NCBI GenBank assembly: GCA_016200765.1 | Contig: JACQEC010000093.1 | Span: 1 to 14,428 of the forward strand | Origin: Chloroflexota bacterium | GTDB taxonomy: Bacteria > Chloroflexota > Anaerolineae > JACRMK01 | Direction: 5' to 3' | Length of the DNA stretch: 14,428 bases | Shown here: piece after piece, positions 6,863 through 13,858 of the stretch | Layout: each line of letters starts with the position of its first letter | Numbering within the stretch: the first letter of the stretch is position 1 | Translations under genes and position numbers: made by a program | The notes under the pieces: generated by a model | The model's database searches: none | Told to the model about the DNA's origin: nothing | The model's input: only the letters and a program-made list of their open reading frames with translations

Positions 6863-7268
6863 GATTACGCGGGCATGGTTCGACTGGGTTTTGGTCATCT
6901 GTTGGATGGGCGCAATCTATTATTTCTCTGATCAACTCGACCCGCCGGTGCCTGGGCTTGAGTATTGGTCGGTTCGCAAGCTCATGCACAGCATTGCGTA
7001 TGCGCTGTTATTTGTGTTGTGGCTCCGGGCGCTGGGACATATCAGCGGGGACGCGCTCAGCCAATCCTCGCGCCGTACTTGGCGGCTTGCTATTGCCGCG
7101 ACCACTACATACGCGATCAGCGATGAACTGCACCAACATTGGGTTGGTCGCGATGGCAACGCGCTCGACGTCGTTATTGACTCGATGTTGCCGTTTCTAG
7201 CATGGGTTCTGATGGAGGCTCGAAAGGCGACTCGATGGTGGCCGCAGAAGCGGCTGGATCGCCCGTAG
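6852..7268 (+). CDS. VanZ-like membrane protein
   Basis: A 138-residue protein with about four hydrophobic segments (11-27, 44-62, 77-91, 105-121). The VanZ-family pattern is well kept: YYFSDQLDPPVP (23-34), KLMHSIAYALL (43-53), and SDELHQHWVGRDGNALDVVID (90-110 in two parts). VanZ lowers teicoplanin binding by an unknown mechanism; the wider family is mostly of unknown function, so no resistance should be assumed. ATG 6852 is preferred over TTG 6840 because it overlaps the glycosyltransferase stop by 11 bases and has AGG just upstream; the TTG would add four residues. The last 95 bases overlap the end of scpA on the opposite strand. Confidence 0.8.
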   Translation: MIRKITRAWFDWVLVICWMGAIYYFSDQLDPPVPGLEYWSVRKLMHSIAYALLFVLWLRALGHISGDALSQSSRRTWRLAIAATTTYAISDELHQHWVGRDGNALDVVIDSMLPFLAWVLMEARKATRWWPQKRLDRP

Positions 7269-7992
7269 GCGGCGCGAGTTCAATGGTGATGTCACCAAAG
7301 AGCTCGACCTGCATGACTTGAATTTGCCCCTGTTTGATGAGTTCGAGTACGGCGAGGAACGAGACGACGGTCTCTAGTTGGGTGGCGGCCAGCCCCAGCC
7401 ACGTCTGGAATGAGACGTGCCCATCTGCGGAAAGACGTTGTTGGAGCTCCTGCATCTTGTCACTGATACGTACTACCAGAGGCGCTACTACGTTGCCAAT
7501 GGGAGCCGCCCGCTGAGCGTCAAGCAGTGATTTGGCCCATTGTGCCAGATGACTTGGCGTGGCATTGGATAGGTCGAGCTTGGGCACAGCCCTAGGTTGG
7601 GGCGCAATGCGGGCGTAGGCGCGCCGACCCTGGCCTTCCCAAGCCTTCAATTGTTGCGCGATCTGTTTGAACTGACGATAGATCAGAAGTTGTTGGGTCA
7701 AGTCGTCGCTGGCGTCATCGGCCAGTTCTCCACTGGTGACGGATTCCGGCGGAAGCAAGAGTTGTGATTTCAGCAAAAGTAACTTGGCGGCGACAACCAA
7801 GAACTCGGCGATTGGAGTGGGATTGGCGCTCGGCATGGCGTCAAGATAGCGTATATATTGATTGGTTACCTGCGCAAGTGAAAGTCGCGTAATGTCCAAT
7901 TGCTCACGCTCAATCAAGTGAAGAAGCAAATCGAGCGGTCCTTCAAAGTCTGGCAAGCGAATCGTGTAAGCGGTGGCAGCACTTGTGGTCAT
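7174..7992 (-). CDS. scpA: Segregation and condensation protein A (kleisin)
   Basis: A 272-residue ScpA, the kleisin that bridges the SMC head domains and binds ScpB. The N-terminal domain reads IRLPDFEGPLDLLLHLIE (11-28), then LDITRLSLAQVTNQYI (32-47) and the LVVAAKLLLLKSQLLLP (65-81) helix. The C-terminal winged helix ends LELIKQGQI... ELFGDI, followed by a Pro/Thr/Ser-rich tail of about 37 residues that runs over the end of the vanZ-like gene. The frame opens upstream at 8079, and an ATG at 8001 is also possible, but 7992 is chosen because the TATAAT at 8005-8000 would start transcription at that codon. No Shine-Dalgarno site is present. It is unusual in standing alone and facing scpB. Confidence 0.9.
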   Translation of the reverse strand: MTTSAATAYTIRLPDFEGPLDLLLHLIEREQLDITRLSLAQVTNQYIRYLDAMPSANPTPIAEFLVVAAKLLLLKSQLLLPPESVTSGELADDASDDLTQQLLIYRQFKQIAQQLKAWEGQGRRAYARIAPQPRAVPKLDLSNATPSHLAQWAKSLLDAQRAAPIGNVVAPLVVRISDKMQELQQRLSADGHVSFQTWLGLAATQLETVVSFLAVLELIKQGQIQVMQVELFGDITIELAPPTGDPAASAATIESPFEPPSEPMLETATSSQ

Positions 7993-7999
7993 GCGAGCC

Positions 8000-8028
8000 A
8001 TTATAGCGTATGGAGACGGAGGCGACAA
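8000..8028 (-). promoter_or_regulatory. Promoter placing the scpA transcript start at its ATG
   Basis: Minus-strand TTGTCG (8028-8023), 17-base spacer, perfect TATAAT (8005-8000), then seven bases and ATG at 7992. The expected transcription start coincides with the A of the ATG, so the mRNA should be leaderless. Confidence 0.6.
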
Positions 8029-9020
8029 TGAAGGTGGCGTGGCTAGCTGTGCTGTGCTTGGGTTTGGGGCTGAGCGCATGCAGTCTGACTGACGCTGTCA
8101 GCCCGCCGCAGGCGCAGGGCAGTGTGGACGTTCTCGCCTCGGTGAACGGAGTAAGACTGACACGCTCGGACTTTGGCACGCGCAGTGCGCTGGTGCAGAC
8201 CGCGGCGTGGCTGGCTACCGGTAGTATTCTGAGCGACCTATCCGAATCGAAAATCGTTGACCAATGGGTTGATTCCGAGCTATTCGCACAGGCGGCGGCG
8301 AAGGCAGGCGTTACGGTGAGCGACGACGATGCGACCCGGGAAATTGAGCGGCTGTTAAACGAGGCGAAGCTTGACGAGATCGGTCTTGTCCGTCAATTGA
8401 ACCTCGTCGGGTTGACCCGCGAGGACCTCATCCAATATGAGCGGCGCGCACTGGCTGTGCAAGGATTTGTCGAAAAAGAATTGCTTGCCGGGGCTTCGGA
8501 GTCGGAACGGGCAAGCCGCCTCGCGACGTGGCTAATACGACAGAGAGGCACGGCCGTTATCGAGAAGCCGGCCGAGATGGCTAGTCCGATGCCGGTGGGC
8601 GCGTACGCGGGCGCTGTCGCGCCCAACTTCAAGTTGATGGGACTTGACGATATTGCACGGCAGTTGGCATCAGAGCGCGGCAAACCGGTGCTCATCAATT
8701 TCTGGGCGACATGGTGCGGGCCATGCCGTCGTGAAATGCCCGCCATTCAAGCGGCTTACGACAACTTCCGAAATCAGGGACTGGTCGTATGGGGGGTTGA
8801 CGTTGGTGAGGGGCGTGACGTTGTAAGCGCTTATGTGCAGGAGCTCAATTTGCGGTTCCCCATTCTGCTGGACTCGGACTCCAAAGTATCGCACGCCTAC
8901 CGCGTTTTTGGGTTACCGACCACAGTCTTTGTTGACCGCAGTGGGGCGATCAAAGATGTCGCTATCGGCGAAATGGAAGCCCGTTCGCTCGACCTCTACT
9001 TGAAGCGGCTGTTGAACTAG
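8028..9020 (+). CDS. Lipoprotein fusing a SurA-like N domain to a TlpA thioredoxin domain
   Basis: A 330-residue secreted lipoprotein. The signal peptide ends in lipobox LSAC with Cys18 lipidated. Residues about 33-175 resemble the SurA/PpiC N-terminal chaperone domain: VLASVNGVRLTRSDF at 35-49, then helical segments with E/D-rich surfaces. Residues about 190-330 are a TlpA/ResA-type thioredoxin domain with INFWATWCGPC (Cys230 and Cys233), and the cis-proline in GLPTT at Pro297. It probably reduces disulfides outside the membrane, and the N domain may hold unfolded clients or simply position the redox domain. No PPIase domain is visible. ATG 8028 is supported by GGAGG at 8018-8022. Its stop overlaps the dgt stop on the other strand by four bases. 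Domain assignments come from recognising motifs; the N domain is less certain than the thioredoxin part. Confidence 0.8.
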   Translation: MKVAWLAVLCLGLGLSACSLTDAVSPPQAQGSVDVLASVNGVRLTRSDFGTRSALVQTAAWLATGSILSDLSESKIVDQWVDSELFAQAAAKAGVTVSDDDATREIERLLNEAKLDEIGLVRQLNLVGLTREDLIQYERRALAVQGFVEKELLAGASESERASRLATWLIRQRGTAVIEKPAEMASPMPVGAYAGAVAPNFKLMGLDDIARQLASERGKPVLINFWATWCGPCRREMPAIQAAYDNFRNQGLVVWGVDVGEGRDVVSAYVQELNLRFPILLDSDSKVSHAYRVFGLPTTVFVDRSGAIKDVAIGEMEARSLDLYLKRLLN

Positions 9021-10162
9021 ACGCGCTCCTCCGGATTGAACAATTTCTGGTATTCCTGCATGGCAAAGCGGTCGGTCATGCCGGCGATGTAGTCACACAC
9101 TACTCGCTCCAACTGGGCGCTCGCACGCCGGCGTTGGGTTGCCTCGGGCAACATGAGCGGCTCGGCACAATAGGCATGGAACAGCTGGGTCAGAATGTGC
9201 CGCGCCTTAAATGACATGCGCATGACGCGATGGTGGCGATATAGGCGCTCAAAGAGGGCACCTTTCAGGTCTTTGTTCTTGACGATCATGCTGGGTGAGT
9301 AGTTGGCGATCTTGGCGGGCAGTCTGCGCAAGTCATCAACGGACATCACAGACTGCTGCTCGAGTTGTGCCAGCGTGTGGGCGACGACATCGCTGACGAG
9401 CACGTTGACCAGATGCCGGATGATGCGATGGCGCGTCATATCGTTGAAGATGTCGCCCGCCGTGAGCGCGTCAAGAGCCTCACGCCACAATTCCACGCCG
9501 CGCAGGTCAGCCGGGTCTAACATGCTGGAACGGAGGCCGTCGTCCAAATCGTGCGTTGTGTAAGCGATTTCATCGGCGAAGTTCACCAGCTGGGCTTCTA
9601 GCGTCGGCTGGAGGTCAGGCTCATAATCAACGGCATCTGATTTGTCATACGACGTCTCATGTTTGATGATCCCTTCGCGAAACTCCCACGTCAAGTTAAG
9701 GCCCGGGTAGTCGTCGTAGCGCTCCTCGAGCTCCTCCACAATACGTAAGGTCTGCGTGTTGTGGTTAAAGCCGCCATGATCGCGCATTAGCGCATGCATC
9801 GTTTCTTCGCCCGAGTGGCCAAAAGGCGTATGTCCGAGGTCGTGCGCGAGGGCGATACCTTCGGCCAAATCCTCATTACACAACAGTGCGCGTGCCAGCG
9901 TCCGAGCGATTTGCGCGACCTCCACCGTGTGTGTGAGCCGCGTGCGGTAGTAGTCACCCTCGGTGTTGACAAACACCTGTGTTTTGTACTCTAGACGTCG
10001 AAAGGCCGTCGTATGGATGATGCGGTCACGGTCACGCTGAAAGGCGGTGCGGTATGGCGGCTCCTCGTCAGGGTAGGCACGCCCGCGCGAGTCGCGACTC
10101 TTCATGCCGTATCCGGCGAGATTCCTCTGCTCGGCGTCTTCTAATTGTTGGCGGATCAGCAT
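9017..10162 (-). CDS. dgt: Deoxyguanosinetriphosphate triphosphohydrolase-like HD protein
   Basis: A 381-residue HD-domain dNTPase. It should hydrolyse dGTP (or other dNTPs) to deoxynucleoside and triphosphate, tuning dNTP pools. The metal-binding HD residues are present: His78 in RLTHTVEVAQIARTLARAL, His107-Asp108 in AHDLGHTPFGH, and Asp197 in NFADEIAYTTHDLDD. The N-terminal YRTAFQRDRDRIIHTTAFRRLEYKTQV pattern is diagnostic of the family. Length agrees with the shorter dgt-like subfamily. The ATG at 10162 has GAGGAG at 10173-10168. It lies 66 bases downstream of the 135-residue gene on the same strand and probably shares its transcript. Substrate preference cannot be read here; many members of this subfamily are not strictly dGTP-specific. 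Confidence 0.9.
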   Translation of the reverse strand: MLIRQQLEDAEQRNLAGYGMKSRDSRGRAYPDEEPPYRTAFQRDRDRIIHTTAFRRLEYKTQVFVNTEGDYYRTRLTHTVEVAQIARTLARALLCNEDLAEGIALAHDLGHTPFGHSGEETMHALMRDHGGFNHNTQTLRIVEELEERYDDYPGLNLTWEFREGIIKHETSYDKSDAVDYEPDLQPTLEAQLVNFADEIAYTTHDLDDGLRSSMLDPADLRGVELWREALDALTAGDIFNDMTRHRIIRHLVNVLVSDVVAHTLAQLEQQSVMSVDDLRRLPAKIANYSPSMIVKNKDLKGALFERLYRHHRVMRMSFKARHILTQLFHAYCAEPLMLPEATQRRRASAQLERVVCDYIAGMTDRFAMQEYQKLFNPEERV

Positions 10163-10228
10163 CGGCGCTCCTCAGGTCGCAACGCACGGGTTTTGTTGCC
10201 GCGATGACTGATGGCGGCACAAGCCTGG

Positions 10229-10636
10229 TCACTCGAAGTCAAAGGCGTCCAGCAAATCATGCTGTGCCAACTGTTCGGCCTGTTTGAGCCGCGAGGCAAA
10301 CTGGGTCAGGTCCAAGACTTGCATCTGCTCGAATTCGGTTTTTGTCTTCTCGACAAGGTGTTTAACGATGGTCAGCAAGTCCGCCGCGGGCACGAATGGC
10401 GCGCGGAGAATATGCCGCTGGCGCTCACGCGCGCCATCGTCCTCGTAGGCATAGGCCAGCAATTCGAGCGCGTCATCGCCGATTTCTTTCGTGAGAATCC
10501 TAAATTCGGCGGCGCCGTTCGGTGAGCCGTTGGTGGGCGACTGATGAATAACGAATACTTTGTGAAGGCGCTCATGGCGTGCCAGATGCATGCGCACCAA
10601 CGGGGCAGACGAAACCGGATGAGATGGCTCGGTCAC
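10229..10636 (-). CDS. Hypothetical protein, 135 residues
   Basis: I do not recognise this family. The frame opens with GTG at 10636, and its product is soluble and charged, with no signal peptide or membrane segment. Residues about 16-35 (RMHLARHERLHKVFVIHQ) look like a beta strand after a basic turn, about 45-70 contain an acidic helix (EIGDDALELLAYAYEDD), and the C-terminus (LTQFASRLKQAEQLAQHDLLDAFDFE) is an amphipathic helix. There is no Shine-Dalgarno site, but a good promoter (10671-10643) places the transcript start on the GTG. An alternative internal ATG would remove the first 15 residues. dgt follows it on the same strand after 66 bases, so the two may be co-transcribed, but nothing shows a functional link. 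Confidence 0.65.
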   Translation of the reverse strand: MTEPSHPVSSAPLVRMHLARHERLHKVFVIHQSPTNGSPNGAAEFRILTKEIGDDALELLAYAYEDDGARERQRHILRAPFVPAADLLTIVKHLVEKTKTEFEQMQVLDLTQFASRLKQAEQLAQHDLLDAFDFE

Positions 10637-10642
10637 GGTGTG

Positions 10643-10671
10643 AGTGTAATCAACTGATCCCGAAATGTCAA
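10643..10671 (-). promoter_or_regulatory. Strong promoter for the 135-residue gene, leaderless start
   Basis: Minus-strand TTGACA (10671-10666), 17-base spacer, TACACT (10648-10643), then six bases to the GTG at 10636. This is the best sigma-70-type match in the window, with a perfect -35 and optimal spacing, and the predicted start falls on the start codon. Confidence 0.65.
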
Positions 10672-10692
10672 TCGCTACGCGCTTGAAGCGAT
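10671..10692. promoter_or_regulatory. Dyad between divergent promoters, possible operator
   Basis: ATCGCT (10671-10676) and AGCGAT (10687-10692) are inverted repeats separated by ten bases. They contain the overlapping palindrome CGCTTGAAGCG (10680-10690). The dyad covers the -35 of the hsp20 promoter and touches the -35 of the leftward promoter, a position suited to a repressor binding site. No regulator is identified. It does not match CIRCE. Confidence 0.35.
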
Positions 10693-10712
10693 GAGTCTGA
10701 CTATGCTACAAT
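10683..10712 (+). promoter_or_regulatory. Extended -10 promoter for hsp20-lon
   Basis: TTGAAG (10683-10688), 18-base spacer, TACAAT (10707-10712) with TGC immediately before it (extended -10). The start would be near 10719, giving a leader of about 106 bases before the hsp20 ATG. Confidence 0.55.
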
Positions 10713-10769
10713 ACAACCAGTTATCCAATGTGGGGAGAGCGAATTGGCTGGCGGGGAACCGTCGCCCCA

Positions 10770-10791
10770 AGACCGCGGTCGCCGCTGGTCT
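10770..10791 (+). other. Stable hairpin in the hsp20 leader
   Basis: AGACC-GCGG (10770-10778) pairs with CCGC-GGTCT (10782-10785 and 10787-10791), one base bulged and a 3-base loop, for nine base pairs. It lies about 20 bases upstream of the GAGGAG ribosome binding site and does not sequester it in the obvious fold. It could be a stability or regulatory element, or chance in GC-rich DNA. Confidence 0.4.
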
Positions 10792-10824
10792 GCGCCGCAC
10801 AACGTTAGGCAGAGGAGTTGACGT

Positions 10825-11271
10825 ATGCACGAGAATCGCCGGCATGTGTTGCGAGAGTTTGACCAAATGCTTAGCGAATTCGACCGCTTTTTTGAAGGGG
10901 TCTCGGGCAGTGGACGCCTGATCAGCACGCGCCAGCAGTACACGTGGTCGCCGCCGACCGATGTTTACGAGACGGATGAGTACGCCGTGGTGCAGATAGA
11001 TATTGCCGGAATGCAACAGGAAGATTTCAGGGTGCTGTTCAGCGATGGCACACTGACCGTTTCCGGCACACGGCGTGACCCATCGGACAAGCTCGCCTAT
11101 CAACGGCTGGAGATCGCGTACGGGGATTTCGTCACGCAGGTGCATGTGCCGTGGGCGGTCGCCGAGGCCCGGATCGAGGCGAAATACGATCGTGGATTTC
11201 TGTTCGTGATATTGCCGAAGCAGAGAGCGGAGCAGACACACATCCCCGTAAGAATCGTAGACACCGAGTAA
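10825..11271 (+). CDS. hsp20: Small heat shock protein, Hsp20/alpha-crystallin family
   Basis: A 148-residue small heat shock protein, an ATP-independent holdase that binds unfolding proteins. The alpha-crystallin domain runs from about 44 to 135, with the PPTDVYET entry, VQIDIAGMQQEDFRV and the diagnostic A-x-Y-x-x-G-F-L-x-x-x-L-P-K pattern near 123-136. A C-terminal IPV (I-x-V/I) motif for oligomer assembly is present. The N-terminal arm of about 40 residues is rich in Phe, as usual. Start ATG 10825 has GAGGAG at 10812-10817. The gene is followed after 49 bases by lon, so chaperone and protease are probably made together under the promoter at 10683-10712. Confidence 0.92.
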   Translation: MHENRRHVLREFDQMLSEFDRFFEGVSGSGRLISTRQQYTWSPPTDVYETDEYAVVQIDIAGMQQEDFRVLFSDGTLTVSGTRRDPSDKLAYQRLEIAYGDFVTQVHVPWAVAEARIEAKYDRGFLFVILPKQRAEQTHIPVRIVDTE

Positions 11272-11320
11272 GTCCAATCAGTACACACGTGCCAGCCGCG
11301 GAAGCGGATGGAGAGGTCTT

Positions 11321-13852
11321 ATGCACATTTTAGGAAAAGGTAAACCGGATGAGGGCAATGGTAAGCCCGAGAGCGCACCGGCCATCCCCTCCGAATTGTC
11401 TATCTTACCCCTGCGGGGATCGGTTGTGTTTCCGCTGACGGTATTGCCGTTGACGGTCGAGCAAGCGCGCTCGATCCAACTCGTGGATGAGGCCGCTTTA
11501 GGAGCGCGGATCATTGGCCTAGTGTCCATCCGCGAGGAGCGCGCGGGTGTGGATCAGGCGGCACCGGAAGACCTGAACGCCGTGGGCTGTGCCGGATTGA
11601 TTCACCGGCTGTTGAAAGCGCCGGACGGAAGCGTGCGACTGATCGTGCAAGGTATTGACCGCATCCGTATCAAGAAATTCACGCACACTGAACCGTACCT
11701 CAAGGCTCATATCGAGGTCATCCCGGATACGACCGAGAAGGGTGTCGAAGTCGAAGCGATCATGCGCAACACGATAGACCTCTTCCGGCGGCTCGTCGGG
11801 TTGGTGCCGCACCTGCCCGATGAGCTGATGATGGCGGTGATGAACGTCGAGGACCCGCGCCAATTGGTGTACTTGATCGCAACCTCTATCCGAATGAATC
11901 TGGTTGATGGTCAGGAGATATTGCAGTTGGATAGCATCAAGGACAAGCTGTCCAAGCTGAACGCATTGCTGACCCGCGAACTGGAAGTGTTGGAGTTAGG
12001 ACGAAAGATTCAGAGCGAAGCGCAAGACGAGATTGGCAAACTCCAGAGGGATTATTTCCTTCGGGAGCAGATGAAGGCGATCCAGAAGGAACTCGGCGAG
12101 CAGGATGAGCAGGCGAAGGAATTGGAGGAGTATCAGAAGAAGATTGAAGCCGCAGGCATGAGCGAGGAAGCGCAAAAAGTAGCCCAGCGCGAGCTTGCGC
12201 GGCTGAAGGGGATGCCCGCGGCGGCGGCGGAATATTCCGTCATCAAGACTTATATTGACTGGCTGGTCGAGATGCCGTGGAGGAAGGCAACCGATGACCA
12301 CCTCGACATCGCCGAAGCGCGGCGAATCCTCGATGAGGACCACTATGACCTGGAGGAAGTAAAAGAGCGCATCCTTGAGTATTTGTCGGTGCGCAAACTC
12401 CGCCGGGAACGCGGAGGCGCTGAGGATTCCGAGATACGGGGCGGAGCGATCTTGTGTTTTGTTGGGCCGCCGGGGGTGGGTAAGACATCGCTCGGCCAGT
12501 CTATTGCGCGCGCGCTGGGGCGCAAGTTTGTGCGAATGAGTCTGGGCGGAATGCGGGACGAGGCCGAAATTCGAGGGCACCGGCGGACCTATATCGGAGC
12601 CATGCCCGGGCGAATTGTGCAATCCATCAAGCGCGCCGAGTCGCGCAACCCGCTGATCATGTTGGACGAGGTGGACAAAATCGGCTCAGATTGGCGCGGC
12701 GACCCTTCGTCGGCACTGCTTGAGGTGCTTGACCCGGCGCAAAACGATACCTTCAGAGACCATTATCTGGATGTAGATTGGGATTTGTCACAGGTGCTGT
12801 TTATTACAACGGCAAACCAGTTGGACCCGATTCCCAGCCCGCTGCGAGACCGCATGGAAATCCTGGTGCTCGACGGGTATATCGAAGAGGAGAAGCTGCA
12901 CATTGCGCAAAACTATCTGATCAGGCGACAGATGACGGAGAACGCGCTGAAAGAGGGCGAGATTACTTTCGATGAAGCGGCGATCCGACGCCTGATCCAC
13001 GACTACACTCGCGAGGCCGGCGTTCGGAATCTTGAGCGAATCATTGGACAGGTTGCGCGCAAAGTAGCGACGATGATCGCCGAAAGCAAGATAACTGCGG
13101 CAGTCATTACGGAACAGAGCGTACCCGAATATGCCGGGAGTCCGAAATATTACTCGGAGGCAAAGGAGCGCACCCTAGTCCCCGGGGTTGCCACCGGCCT
13201 CAGCGTGTCGGGTGAGGGGGGTGAGATTCTGTTTATCGAGGCGACGCGGTATCCAACCAAACGAGAGGGTGCTGGGCTGATTATCACCGGCCAACTGCGG
13301 GATGTGATGAAGGAGTCTGCCCAAATCGCCGTCACGTATGTCCGCGCGAACGCGGAGCAATTGGACATTGACGAGCGCGTGTTCGACGAATCCGACATCC
13401 ACATCCACGTGCCTGCGGGCGCCGTTCCAAAGGATGGGCCATCGGCTGGGGTGACGATGACTACGGCGGTCGCATCCCTGCTGACGGGGCGGCGCGTCTT
13501 AGACGGTGTGGCGATGACTGGCGAGGTCACGCTGAGAGGAGCGGTGCTGCCGGTGGGGGGCATCAAGCAGAAGGTGCTGGCCGCTCATCGCGCCGGCCTT
13601 ACCAAGGTGATCCTGCCCAGGCGCAACGAGCGCGACATCGCAGACCTGCCGGAACAGGTGCGGCAGGAGATGACCTTTGTGCTGGCCGAGCGCGTGAACG
13701 AAGTTCTTGAAAATGCTCTTGAGATTCGGCCGGTTCGTGACTCCCACGCCAGCGTTATGGCAGCGGCCAATGGCGCGACGGATGGGGCCAAGCCGCAGTT
13801 GAGGGAGCCGGTCCATGACCCGATCATCGGCGGACTGCAGCCTAGCGGCTAA
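11321..13852 (+). CDS. lon: ATP-dependent protease Lon
   Basis: A complete 843-residue Lon, the AAA+ serine protease that degrades misfolded and regulatory proteins in the cytoplasm. The N-terminal LON substrate domain (about 25-220) starts LSILPLRGSVVFPLTVLPL, then a coiled-coil region (about 225-300). The AAA+ module holds Walker A GPPGVGKT (382-389, Lys388) and Walker B LDEVDK (448-453, Glu450). The protease domain has the catalytic Ser708 in KDGPSAGVT and Lys751 in GGIKQKV, 43 residues apart as in E. coli Lon. The C-terminal tail (about 800-843) is less conserved. Length fits the family. ATG 11321 is preceded by GAGAGG at 11311-11316. It follows hsp20 by 49 bases and ends six bases before the next gene. 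Confidence 0.96.
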   Translation: MHILGKGKPDEGNGKPESAPAIPSELSILPLRGSVVFPLTVLPLTVEQARSIQLVDEAALGARIIGLVSIREERAGVDQAAPEDLNAVGCAGLIHRLLKAPDGSVRLIVQGIDRIRIKKFTHTEPYLKAHIEVIPDTTEKGVEVEAIMRNTIDLFRRLVGLVPHLPDELMMAVMNVEDPRQLVYLIATSIRMNLVDGQEILQLDSIKDKLSKLNALLTRELEVLELGRKIQSEAQDEIGKLQRDYFLREQMKAIQKELGEQDEQAKELEEYQKKIEAAGMSEEAQKVAQRELARLKGMPAAAAEYSVIKTYIDWLVEMPWRKATDDHLDIAEARRILDEDHYDLEEVKERILEYLSVRKLRRERGGAEDSEIRGGAILCFVGPPGVGKTSLGQSIARALGRKFVRMSLGGMRDEAEIRGHRRTYIGAMPGRIVQSIKRAESRNPLIMLDEVDKIGSDWRGDPSSALLEVLDPAQNDTFRDHYLDVDWDLSQVLFITTANQLDPIPSPLRDRMEILVLDGYIEEEKLHIAQNYLIRRQMTENALKEGEITFDEAAIRRLIHDYTREAGVRNLERIIGQVARKVATMIAESKITAAVITEQSVPEYAGSPKYYSEAKERTLVPGVATGLSVSGEGGEILFIEATRYPTKREGAGLIITGQLRDVMKESAQIAVTYVRANAEQLDIDERVFDESDIHIHVPAGAVPKDGPSAGVTMTTAVASLLTGRRVLDGVAMTGEVTLRGAVLPVGGIKQKVLAAHRAGLTKVILPRRNERDIADLPEQVRQEMTFVLAERVNEVLENALEIRPVRDSHASVMAAANGATDGAKPQLREPVHDPIIGGLQPSG

Positions 13853-13858
13853 GCGGCG

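Noticed and set aside
10637..10824. A CIRCE (HrcA) operator in front of hsp20
   Set aside because: No TTAGCACTC-N9-GAGTGCTAA is present; the dyad found has a different sequence and spacing.
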